Shown here: positions 56,596 to 64,000 of the stretch, piece by piece
How positions within the stretch are numbered: the first letter of the stretch is position 1
How the letters are laid out: each line of letters starts with the position of its first letter
Assembly: GCA_963733065.1 (NCBI GenBank)
Contig: CAVTBT010000005.1
Location: 434,001-498,000 of the forward strand
DNA length: 64,000 nucleotides
From: CAVTBT01 sp963733065
Lineage (GTDB): Bacteria; Actinomycetota; Thermoleophilia; Gaiellales; Gaiellaceae
Reading direction: 5' to 3'
Translations under genes and position numbers: made by a program
The notes under the pieces: model-generated
The model's database searches: none
What the model saw: the letters and a program-made list of their open reading frames with translations, nothing else
What the model was told of the DNA's origin: nothing

Positions 56596-58815
56596 GTGGG
56601 GTTTGGTCATGGCCGCCGCCGGGCCTGGTCGTCCGGTCGGGGGTCGCGTTCGTCCGTATGGCTTGCGGCCATCGCCGTCGCGCTGCTGGCCGTGCCGGCC
56701 GCTCAGGGCGATCCGCCCACGACGTCGATCACGGTCGCGCCTTCCCCGCTCACGGCGAGCCCCTCGGCGTCGTTCCAGTTCGTCGCGTCCGATCCGGCCG
56801 CGACGTTCGAGTGCAAGCGTCGACGGAGCCGTGTTCGCGCCATGCGCGTCGCCGGCCGCGTACGGACCGCTCGCCGACGGCGCGCACGCCTTCGCCGTTC
56901 GCGGAACGACTGTCGGACCCGACGGAGGCACCGGCGCGGACGCCACGCATGCCTGGACGATCGACACGACACCGCCTGCGGCGCCGACGATCACCGGCGG
57001 CCCGGTCGGCACGGTGCTCGTCGCCGTTGCGAGTCTGATCTTCACCGCCGACGGCGCGGCGCAGTGCGCGCTCGACGGCGGCGCCTTCGCCGCCTGCACC
57101 TCGCCGCATCAGCTCACGGGGCTCTCCGACGGCGCACACAGCTTCGTCGTCCGCGCGGTGGATGGCGCCGGCAACATCAGCCCGGCCAGCGCGGCGTGGA
57201 CGTGGACCGTCGACGCGACCGCACCGGGGGCGCCCGTTATCACGGGCGGCCCGACCGGAACCGTCGCCACCGCCACCGCTTCGCTGACCTTCGTCGCCGA
57301 CGGCACCGCCGAGTGCTCGCTCGACGCCGCCGTCTTCGCCGCCTGCACGTCACCGCATCAACTCGCCGGCCTCGCCGACGGTGCGCACGCATTCAGGGTC
57401 CGCGCCGTCGACGCGGCCGGCAACCGCAGTCCGGCGAGCACTCCCCGCACGTGGACGGTCGACACGACGCCGCCGCCGGCGCCGACGATCACGGGCGGCC
57501 CGACCGGCACCGTCGCCACCGCCACCGCGTCGATCACGTTCCAGGCCCAGGACACGCCCCAGTGCTCGGTCGACGGCGGCGCCTTCGCCGGCTGCGCCTC
57601 GCCGCACCAGCTCGCGGGTCTCTCCGACGGAGCGCACAGCTTCGCCGTCCGTGCCATCGACGTGGTCGGCAACCAGAGCGCGGCGAGCGCTCGAGCCTGG
57701 GTCGTCGACACGACGAAGCCCTCGCTCTCGCTGCCGCCAGGCGTGACCGCCGAGGCAGACGGGCCCGGCGGGTCCGTCGTGCAGTTCGCAGGTCTCGGCC
57801 GTCGACCATGGTGCACCGCTGCCCCCGGCCGCGATCCAGTGCGCGCCGCGCTCGGGCGCTCAGTTCGCACTCGGCCGCACGACCGTCGGCTGCGCCGCGA
57901 CGGACCCCGTGGGCAATCGCGCCGAGAGCGCGTTCACGGTCATCGTCCGCGACACGACCCCGCCGGCGATCAACGCGCCCGATGTCACCGTCGCCGCGCC
58001 GCGTGCCGCCGGGATCAGGCGAACCGACGCCGCGCTCGCGACGTACCTGAACGGCGTCCGCGCGACAGACCTCGTCTCCACGCCGACGGTCACGAACGAC
58101 GCCGCGGTGCAGCTGCCGGTCGGCAGGACGAGGGTGACGTTCACCGCCCGCGACGGAGCGGGAAACACTGCGACGAGCGCGGCGACCGTCACCGTGCTCC
58201 AGCCGGGCAGCGTCGCGCCGCCCGTGGACGTCCGGCCCCCCGCCGACGTGCCCGGCGTGAAGGTCGTTGCGGGCGACCGCAGCGTCACGATCACCTGGTC
58301 GCGGCCCGCCCGCGACGTTGCCGCGGTCGTCGTCTACCGGAACCGCGCCGGTCGCGCAGGCTCCGGGAGCGCTCATCTACCGCGGTACCAACCGCAAGGT
58401 CGTCGACCGACGCCTCGCGAACGGCGTCCAGTACCGGTACGTCGTCGCCGCCTTCGACGGCGCCGGCAACCGCTCCCGCGGAGTCGTCCGCCTGGCCAGG
58501 CCGACGGCATTGCTGCTCCTCGCCCCGCGACCGAACGCGCGCATGTCGACCCCGCCGCTCCTCCGCTGGACGGGGGTCGGCTCGGCGTCGTACTACAACG
58601 TGCAGATCTGGCGGGCGAATCGCAAGATCCTGTCGTCCTGGCCCGCCGGGACTCAGCTCCGCATGCCCCGCTCGTGGAGGTTCGAGGGCCGTCGCTACCG
58701 CCTCACGCCCGGGGTGTACACGTGGTACGTCTGGCCGGGGCTGGGCGCGAAGGCGAGCGCGCGGTACGGGACGATGCTCGGCCGGAGCACGTTCGTCATC
58801 GCTCCGCCCGTCTGA
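56596..58815 (+). pseudogene. Secreted Ig-like/HYR repeat surface protein, three frameshifts
   Basis: Signal peptide VWLAAIAVALLAVPAAQG, then an 83-residue repeat present about four times (consensus ITGGPTGTVATATASLTF, SLDGGAFAACTSPHQLAGL, DGAHSFAVRAVDAAGNRSP). A HYR module (AESAFTVIVRDTTPPAINAP) and a fibronectin-type domain (YRYVVAAFDGAGNRSRGVVR) follow. Frame changes at 56815-56816 (AA), 57791-57792 (GG) and 58343-58344 (CC) each correspond to one doubled base. Removing them gives 738 aa and restores FECSVDGAVFAPCAS, FAVSAVDHG and YRNAPVAQAPGAL. Likely a cell-surface adhesion or sorting scaffold. GTG 56596 has AGGGAGGAAGG upstream. Confidence 0.82.
56991..57720 (+). repeat. Tandem 249-bp coding repeats
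   Basis: The landmark TCACSGGCGG recurs at 56991, 57240 and 57489, exactly 249 bp (83 codons) apart. Units differ mainly at synonymous sites. They encode the Ig-like repeats of the surrounding surface protein. The units are alike enough to misassemble or recombine. Confidence 0.8.
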
Positions 58816-58886
58816 GCCGCTGTCGGGCCCGGGATTGATTCCGCCGGTACGGGCGCTAACGTCTGGACCAGCAGCGAGGAGGCGAT

Positions 58887-58931
58887 GTGGACGACGAGAT
58901 CGTTGCTGCGGCCTGGAGGCCGGCCCCGTGA
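58887..58931 (+). CDS. Possible 14-aa leader peptide or lost N-terminus
   Basis: GTG 58887 has a strong GAGGAGG site 3-4 nt upstream and encodes VDDEIVAAAWRPAP before TGA 58929-58931. That TGA overlaps the GTG (58928) of the next gene as GTGA. Either a translated leader, or the true N-terminus of the next protein cut off by a one-base shift, which is frequent in this part of the window. Confidence 0.4.
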   Translation: MDDEIVAAAWRPAP

Positions 58932-59413
58932 ACGGGGCGGCCGCCGACGACGCGCTCGTCGCCGACCTCGCACGCTCCGCCGTCGAGCAGACCGCACCGG
59001 AGGAGCTTCCGCTCTTCCGGCCGACGAGCCAGGCGTTCTTCGAGGATCCCGACGCGCTGACACGGAGCGGCGGCCGCGACGAGCTGCTCGGCTTCGGGGT
59101 CGACGCGGCACTCGTGCTCGTGACGCCGGTTGCGCTCTCGGTCGCCCGGGACGTCGTTCGCTTCGTGGCCGACCAGCTCCGCAGCCGCCTGGCCCAGGAA
59201 GGCGAGGGCGCGGTGCAGCGGGCGCTCGATCGCGTGTTCAAGCGCGCCGAACCGCAGGACCAGGCCGCGGCGGACCCGGCTTCCGAGCTCACCGACGAGG
59301 AGCTCGAGCGCGTCCGGACGATCGCGGTCGAGAAGGCGCGGCAGCTCCGGCTGTCGCCCGAGCGGGCCGGCTTGCTCGCGGACGCGATCGTGGGCGGTCT
59401 CGCGACGGGATGA
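58928..59413 (+). CDS. Hypothetical helical protein
   Basis: 161 aa, not recognised. Helical and charged: DDALVADLARSAVEQTAPEE, LFRPTSQAFFEDPDALT, then a weakly hydrophobic stretch (DAALVLVTPVALSVARDVV) and a coiled-coil-like C-terminus (LTDEELERVRTIAVEKARQL). It is coupled by ATGA to an M48 membrane peptidase gene, so it may be that enzyme's partner or substrate. No enzymatic motif. Start GTG 58928 is preceded by GGAGG at 14 nt; a short upstream frame could be its real N-terminus. Confidence 0.65.
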   Translation: MNGAAADDALVADLARSAVEQTAPEELPLFRPTSQAFFEDPDALTRSGGRDELLGFGVDAALVLVTPVALSVARDVVRFVADQLRSRLAQEGEGAVQRALDRVFKRAEPQDQAAADPASELTDEELERVRTIAVEKARQLRLSPERAGLLADAIVGGLATG

Positions 59414-61686
59414 GCGCCGGCGCGGAGCCGCAGCCCGAGCGGCGGCCCCGTCTCAATCCGTTCGCCTTCCCGTCGGACACCACCTTCCGGTTCGTCCTGC
59501 TCGTGCTCGCCGTGCTCGGGGCGACGCTCTACGTCTGGCAGTGGATCTACGCCGCCGTCGCCGTGGATACACAGCGCTTCGCCGACCAGGCGGCAGCGTG
59601 CAGGGCACTTGGACCGCCGGACAACGCGACGCTCGACCAGTACCTCGCGCTCGACGGGTCGATGGCCGAATGCGTCCGCGACTCCAACCGGCCCATGGCA
59701 TGGTGGATGCTCGGCGGCACGGGCTTCGTCGTGGCGCTCGCGGTCGCGCTCACGCTCGCCCGTCCGTGGTGGCACGCAAGGAGGCGCAGGCTCGTGGCGC
59801 TCGCGCCCGAGGACGCTCCGGCCGTCCACGCGGAGGTGCGACGGCTTGCCGACGATGCGGGCCTCAGCGAGCAGCCGGCCCTGGTCTGGAATCCGCTCGA
59901 CTCCTCGGCCGGCGGCCTTGCCTACGGGCACACGGGCCGCTACACGGTTGCGCTGACCGGCGGACTGGTCGTCCGCCAGGCGACCGATCCGGAAGCGTTC
60001 CGCGCAGTCGTTCGTCACGAGCTCGCCCATATCCGAAACCGCGACGTCGACCTCACGTACGCCACGGTCTCCCTCTGGCACGCGTTCCTCGTCGGCGCCG
60101 TCGCGCCGTTCGTCCTGACCCTGCTCGACGAGGGCAGCGACACGGTCGTCCGGGTGACCTGGCGCCTGCTCGCGCTCGCCGCGCTCGTCTACCTCACGCG
60201 CAATGCGGTGCTGCGCTCGCGAGAGGTGTACGCGGACGTCCGCGCCTCGGTGGGCACCGACGCGGGTGCCGCGATCCGGCGCGTCCTGGCGGCGCTGCCG
60301 GTGCCGCGCGGCCCGGCCTGGCGCCGCTGGCTTCGTGTCCACCCGTCGCCGGCTGACCGGCTGGCCATGGTCGAGGACACGGAGCCGCTCTTCCGGATCG
60401 GGCTGCTCACGGCCTTCGGCGCCGGCGTCGCGGCCACGACCTCGTACGAGAGCGTCGTCGAGGTCGTCTCCGCCTTCGTCACCGACCCGCTCGACATGCG
60501 GTTCATCGCCGCGCTCGCATTCGCGCCTGCGGTCGTCGGCGTCGTCGGAGTCGGCGTGTGGCGTTCGACGTTCGCCGCGCTCGCCGCCGGCCGCCGTCCT
60601 GCTCCGACGTGGCCGCTCGGGCTCGCCCTGGCGGCCGGCTTCCTCGTCGGGCCGGAGCTCGCGCTCGAGGGCACGGTCGCGACGGGCGACGACGCGCTCC
60701 TCACGTCGGTGCTCCACGGCGAGGGCTGGCTCTGGCTGATCGGCCTCGTCGGCGCGCTGACCCTGCTGCTGGCCTGGATCGGCGCGTGTGCGACGACCTG
60801 GCAGAAGGCGCTCGGCGGCCGCCGGTGGCGTGCGGTGACCTGGCTCGTGCTGCTCGCCTCGGCCGGCGTGCTCACCGTCGTCATGGGCGTCTTCTACGTG
60901 ACCCGCGACCTCCGACCCGTGCTCGACGTCACGAAGGCCGTCGCGTCGGTCGAGCACGCGACGATCAGCCAGCTCGTCTGGGCGCTGCCGGAGCCGGTGT
61001 ACCACCTGGTCACGAACGGCCTGGTCGTGTGGACGGCGCTGCGCCCGGAGCTTCTCCCCGTGCTGCTCGTGCTCGTGCTCCTGCCCTTCGCCGCGGCGCT
61101 CGTCCACCGTCGACGTGACAGCTCGGGCGGAGCCTGGGCGTTTCTCGACCCCGGCGGCCGCCTCGCCGTCCCGCAGCTGGTGCTGCGGCCGCTGCGGCCG
61201 ATCGTCGTCGGCCTCCTCGGCGGCGCTGTGGCGATCGCGGCGTTGGCGGTGCTGCGGCTCGGAATCCACGTCGGCATCTCCGAGACGACGCGGCCTCAGA
61301 TCGCGTTCCTGTTCGCCTTCCTGGCGTGGCAGCTCGCGCTCGCGTTCGCCGTCCAGGCCGCGACCGCGGCTGTCGCGGTGGCAGTCTCGGCCCACGACTC
61401 GCGCGTGCTCGACGGCCTGCTCGCAGCGCTCGTGGCCGGCTCGGTGGCCTGGTTCGGGATCATCGCCGGGCCGAGTGCGGGCGGCTGCGTCGATCCGCTC
61501 TCGGTCAACCCCGGGCCATGCTCGTGGAGCGTGGAGGGGTCGTTCGCCTGGGATCTCTACCGCCGCGTGGTGGAACAAGGCGCCGTCGCGGCGCTCGCGG
61601 CGGCGCTCCTCACCACGGGCGCGCTGGCGCTCTGGCGACGGCTCCGGCCGGCCGACGAGCTCCAACCCGCAGGCGTCCCGGGCTAG
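59410..61686 (+). CDS. M48 family membrane metallopeptidase (HtpX-like)
   Basis: 758 aa, much longer than HtpX (about 290). Two N-terminal helices (FVLLVLAVLGATLYVWQWIY, GTGFVVALAVALTLARPWW) flank an extracytoplasmic loop, then comes the M48 domain with the zinc motif VVRHELAHIRNRDVDL near residue 200 and the third-ligand region REVYADVRAS. A further eight or more membrane helices extend to the C-terminus, a fusion type seen in actinobacteria. Probable membrane protein quality control. Its TAG stop (61684-61686) is the first codon-like TAG of the palindromic repeat copy 2. Confidence 0.85.
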   Translation: MSAGAEPQPERRPRLNPFAFPSDTTFRFVLLVLAVLGATLYVWQWIYAAVAVDTQRFADQAAACRALGPPDNATLDQYLALDGSMAECVRDSNRPMAWWMLGGTGFVVALAVALTLARPWWHARRRRLVALAPEDAPAVHAEVRRLADDAGLSEQPALVWNPLDSSAGGLAYGHTGRYTVALTGGLVVRQATDPEAFRAVVRHELAHIRNRDVDLTYATVSLWHAFLVGAVAPFVLTLLDEGSDTVVRVTWRLLALAALVYLTRNAVLRSREVYADVRASVGTDAGAAIRRVLAALPVPRGPAWRRWLRVHPSPADRLAMVEDTEPLFRIGLLTAFGAGVAATTSYESVVEVVSAFVTDPLDMRFIAALAFAPAVVGVVGVGVWRSTFAALAAGRRPAPTWPLGLALAAGFLVGPELALEGTVATGDDALLTSVLHGEGWLWLIGLVGALTLLLAWIGACATTWQKALGGRRWRAVTWLVLLASAGVLTVVMGVFYVTRDLRPVLDVTKAVASVEHATISQLVWALPEPVYHLVTNGLVVWTALRPELLPVLLVLVLLPFAAALVHRRRDSSGGAWAFLDPGGRLAVPQLVLRPLRPIVVGLLGGAVAIAALAVLRLGIHVGISETTRPQIAFLFAFLAWQLALAFAVQAATAAVAVAVSAHDSRVLDGLLAALVAGSVAWFGIIAGPSAGGCVDPLSVNPGPCSWSVEGSFAWDLYRRVVEQGAVAALAAALLTTGALALWRRLRPADELQPAGVPG

Positions 61687-61736
61687 GAGGGTTTGGCGGA
61701 ACGTCGCACAGCTTGATGTTTCGCCAGACCCTCCTA
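61684..61736. repeat. Long palindromic element, copy 2 (bidirectional terminator supplying both stop codons)
   Basis: 53 bp: 22-base arms 61684-61705 and 61715-61736 around a 9-base loop. Three non-Watson-Crick positions are all G-U wobbles on the plus strand. TAG 61684-61686 ends the M48 gene; the opposite TAG (61734-61736, minus) ends DNA ligase D. Compared with copy 1 (23382-23469), one T-A pair is replaced by C-G on both arms. Confidence 0.85.
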
Positions 61737-64000
61737 CGAAAGGCGGCGCAGGGCCGGCTCGAGACGCTGCCGGGTCGTCAGCACGCCAGCGAAGAGGTCT
61801 CCGTGCTCCTCGATCCGCGTGCGCACGGCCTCCATAGTGAAGGCGGCGGGGTCCAGCTCCTCCGTGACCTCGTCCCAACGAAGCGGTGTCGAGACGGGCG
61901 CACCCGCTTTCGGCCGCACGGAGTAGACCGACGCGATCGTCTTGCCTTCACCGTTCTGGTTCGAGTCGATGAGGACGCCGCGCCGCTTGGCCTTCGTCCA
62001 CTCCGTGGTCGCGAGCCGGGGATGGGCACGCGCGATCGCGCCGGCGATCACCTCGGAGAAGCGCCGTGTGTCCTCGTAGGTGTAGCGGCGCTCGACCGGC
62101 ACGAGGACGTGGATGCCGTCCGCGCCGCTCGTCTTGGGCAGCCCCTCGAGGCCGAGCAGATCGAGAGTCTCCTTGACGAGAAGCGCGACCCGCACCGTCT
62201 CGCGGAACCCGACGTCCGGCGAGGGGTCGAGGTCGAAGAGCACGAAGTCGGGGCGCTCGGGCCGATCGACGCGCGAGTACCACGCGTTCATGTCGATGCA
62301 GCCCATGTTCACCATCCAGAGCAGGGCGAGCTCGTCGTTCACGAGCGGGAAGTCGACCCACTTCCGGCGGGGCGGCCGCTCGCGGGTCGAGACCTGGAAG
62401 CGTCGGGTCGGGATCCAGTCGGGCATGTGCGTCGGCGCGTCCTTCTGGAAGAAGAACCCGCCCTGCCACCCGTCCGGGTAGCGCTTCATCGTGAAGGGTC
62501 GGTCCTTGAGGTGGGGCACGAGTACCGGCGCGACGGCTCGGTAGTAGGCGAGCAGGTCGCCCTTCGTGATGCCCTCGTCCGGCCAGAACGGCTTGTCGAG
62601 ATTCGAAAGGCGCAGGATGCGGCCGCCGCGACGGAGCTCGGCCGGCATCGCCGCCTCCTCGGTGACGGCGGGGAGCTCCGGCACAACCTCCTCGGCCGGC
62701 TTGTCCTCCCGGAGACCCAGGTAGGCCGGCGCGCGGAGATGGCGGTCGTGCGTCCATTCGGCGAAGACCACCTGCGCCACGAGCTCGGGCTCGAGCCAGA
62801 CGACGTCGCCCTTGCGGACCCGGGGCATCTTCGGCACCTCGGCGAACGGCGTCGTCTCGCGGACGAGGGGGCGGAACCGCTCGAGGAGACGGTCGATCTC
62901 GTCGTCGGAGAACCCCGTGCCCACGTTGCCCACCCAGCGGAGCTCGCCCGTGCTCGCGTCGTGGACGCCGAGCACCAGCGCGCCGAACGCTCCGGTGCGT
63001 CGCCCCTGGCCACGCGTGTAGCCGGCGATCACGAACTCCTGCTCGGCGCGGGTCTTGATCTTGAGCCACTCGCGGCCGCGGCGGCCCGACAGATAGGCGG
63101 AATCGGCGCGCTTGGCGATGACGCCCTCGAAGCCCTGCTCCTCGGCCGCGTGGTAGAGGGCCTGGCCGTCGTCGAAGGTCTGTGAGACCTGTACCCCGCC
63201 CCGGCGACGGTCGATCAACGCGTCGAGGCGCCGCCGGCGCTCGTCGAGCGGGAGCGAGACGAGGGGCTCGCCGGCGAGCTCCAGCAGGTCGAAGGCGACG
63301 TAGACGTACGTCGTACCGGCCTTCGCCTGCTGCATCGCCGAGAACGTCGCGCGGCCGTCGTCGCCGATCGCGCACACCTCGCCGTCGAGCACGCAGTCCG
63401 GGTTCCGGACGGCCCGCTCGATCGCGCTCGCGACCGTGGGAAAGCGCCCGGTCAGGTCCTTGTCGGTACGGCTGCGCAGCTCGACGTCGCCCGCCCGGCA
63501 GTAGGCGACGGCGCGGTAGCCGTCCCACTTGACCTCGTAGACCCACCCCGGGCCGACAGGCACCTGCTCGGCGAGGGTGGCGAACATCGGCCGGTAGTGA
63601 CGGGCCGACGCGCCTTGCGCCGCCGCTTCCAGCTCCGGATCGTCGCGTTTCCGGATGAGGAGCCAGTTCTTCGGGTCGCCGCTCAGCTTCGCAGGCACGA
63701 GCGCCCACGTGCCCTGCAGGCGGTTCCCGTGGAGCCGCACCGTGAGGCCCCCGTTCCGCTTCTCCTCGACGAGCTCGTACGTGCCGCGGTCCCAGATCTC
63801 GACGGTGCCGGCACCGTAGTTGCCGGCCGGGATCTCGCCCTCGAAATCGGCGTAGTCGAGCGGGTGATCCTCGACATGCACCGCGAGATGCTGGCGACCG
63901 GGCTCGACCGGGACGCCCTTCGGCACTGCCCAGCTCGCGAGGGCGCCCCCACGCTCGAGCCGGAAGTCGTAGTGCAGCCGGCGTGCGTCGTGGCGCTGCA
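61734..64000 (-). CDS. ligD: ATP-dependent DNA ligase D (PE-LIG-POL), 5' end beyond window
   Basis: At least 755 aa, truncated at the right edge. Domain order is 3'-phosphoesterase (RHDARRLHYDFRLERGG, FEGEIPAGNYGAGTVEIWD), ligase (adenylated Lys in YEVKWDGYRAVAY, CVLDGEVCAI, FEGVIAKR, REWLKIKTR), and polymerase/primase (LSNLDKPFWPDEGITKGDLL, FVLFDLDPSPDVGF with metal Asps, TSGADGIHVLVPV). It works with Ku in bacterial non-homologous end joining; no ku gene is in the window and it may lie just outside. The stop codon TAG is contributed by the palindromic repeat shared with the M48 gene. Confidence 0.93.
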   Translation of the reverse strand, partial: QRHDARRLHYDFRLERGGALASWAVPKGVPVEPGRQHLAVHVEDHPLDYADFEGEIPAGNYGAGTVEIWDRGTYELVEEKRNGGLTVRLHGNRLQGTWALVPAKLSGDPKNWLLIRKRDDPELEAAAQGASARHYRPMFATLAEQVPVGPGWVYEVKWDGYRAVAYCRAGDVELRSRTDKDLTGRFPTVASAIERAVRNPDCVLDGEVCAIGDDGRATFSAMQQAKAGTTYVYVAFDLLELAGEPLVSLPLDERRRRLDALIDRRRGGVQVSQTFDDGQALYHAAEEQGFEGVIAKRADSAYLSGRRGREWLKIKTRAEQEFVIAGYTRGQGRRTGAFGALVLGVHDASTGELRWVGNVGTGFSDDEIDRLLERFRPLVRETTPFAEVPKMPRVRKGDVVWLEPELVAQVVFAEWTHDRHLRAPAYLGLREDKPAEEVVPELPAVTEEAAMPAELRRGGRILRLSNLDKPFWPDEGITKGDLLAYYRAVAPVLVPHLKDRPFTMKRYPDGWQGGFFFQKDAPTHMPDWIPTRRFQVSTRERPPRRKWVDFPLVNDELALLWMVNMGCIDMNAWYSRVDRPERPDFVLFDLDPSPDVGFRETVRVALLVKETLDLLGLEGLPKTSGADGIHVLVPVERRYTYEDTRRFSEVIAGAIARAHPRLATTEWTKAKRRGVLIDSNQNGEGKTIASVYSVRPKAGAPVSTPLRWDEVTEELDPAAFTMEAVRTRIEEHGDLFAGVLTTRQRLEPALRRLS

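Noticed and set aside
56991..57720. Evenly spaced repeats as a CRISPR-like array
   Set aside because: Period is 249 bp and the units are coding throughout; no short repeats with unique spacers.
58291..61878. Very long minus-strand open frame (about 1195 codons) opposite the M48 gene
   Set aside because: Composition is Arg/Glu/Asp-rich without domain signatures; it mirrors well-supported plus-strand genes. High GC makes stops rare in the complementary frame.
1..64000. Insertion sequences, prophage genes, tRNA attachment sites
   Set aside because: No transposase, integrase or phage structural motif in any supported frame, and no tRNA-like cloverleaf noticed.

Overview
This 64 kb window is a high-GC, very densely coded chromosomal segment. 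Operons run on both strands, GTG starts are common, and stop and start codons often overlap as ATGA or GTGA. The gene families present (SpoIID/LytB amidase enhancer, SHOCT plus DUF6325 pair, ECF42 sigma factor with DGPF proteins, DNA ligase D, BTAD-type regulator, HYR surface protein) fit a free-living actinobacterium. I infer a deep-branching class such as Thermoleophilia (Gaiellales or Solirubrobacterales), but no rRNA marker is present to prove it. I see no tRNA, rRNA, CRISPR array, insertion sequence, prophage or replication origin.

Layout. 0-4 kb: a sugar-nucleotide operon matching the WbpI/WbpA/WbpB/WbpD steps of diacetamido-mannuronic acid synthesis, closed by a strong terminator. 4-8.3 kb: a secreted subtilisin, a SpoIID-type protein and rmlB. 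8.4-17.7 kb: a nine-gene minus-strand operon running from DUF6325 and SHOCT proteins through dipeptidase PepD, a Dcu-type carrier, an APC permease, a frameshifted ThrE exporter and an MFS exporter to a class II glutamine amidotransferase. 17.9-20.6 kb: a phospholipase D-like enzyme, a broken LuxR/MalT-type fragment, an SRPBCC protein and a small stress-type protein. 20.6-23.3 kb: a YczE-rmlA-rmlC-rmlD operon that, with rmlB, completes dTDP-L-rhamnose synthesis. 23.4-27 kb: a secreted glycosidase-like protein and an MMPL transporter. 27-30.6 kb: Hsp20-Lon and a YtxH-like protein. 30.6-33.3 kb: an M23 peptidase, then a Fur-family regulator and ZIP transporter under a Fur-type operator. 33.3-41 kb: half-size TauE/SafE proteins, trehalose-phosphatase, an MFS exporter with a divergent HxlR-SCP2 regulator, a PLP decarboxylase, a TPR protein and PolX. 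41-46.4 kb: a glycosyltransferase, a thioredoxin, and the TPP-riboswitch operon thiD-thiM-thiE-thiL plus an ABC permease. 46.5-52.7 kb: an MrfA-like helicase, then a broken giant gene joining a SARP/BTAD regulator, a membrane segment, a beta-propeller and a family-5 solute-binding domain, divergent from a small secreted protein. 52.8-54.8 kb: an ECF42 module. 54.8-64 kb: a LOG-like protein, NDH-2, a frameshifted HYR repeat protein, an M48 membrane peptidase and DNA ligase D, which runs off the right edge.

Three themes cut across the window. (1) Many first-of-operon genes lack a Shine-Dalgarno but have a TANNNT hexamer 6-8 nt before the start codon, which suggests widespread leaderless transcription; several divergent pairs share or overlap -10 elements. 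(2) Two copies of a long palindrome (TAGGAGGGT...ACCCTCCTA) supply the TAG stop codons of their neighbours and show a compensatory base change. (3) Reading-frame breaks are concentrated in a few genes. Nearly all are single extra bases, and removing them restores full-length proteins, so sequencing or assembly error must be weighed against real gene decay.
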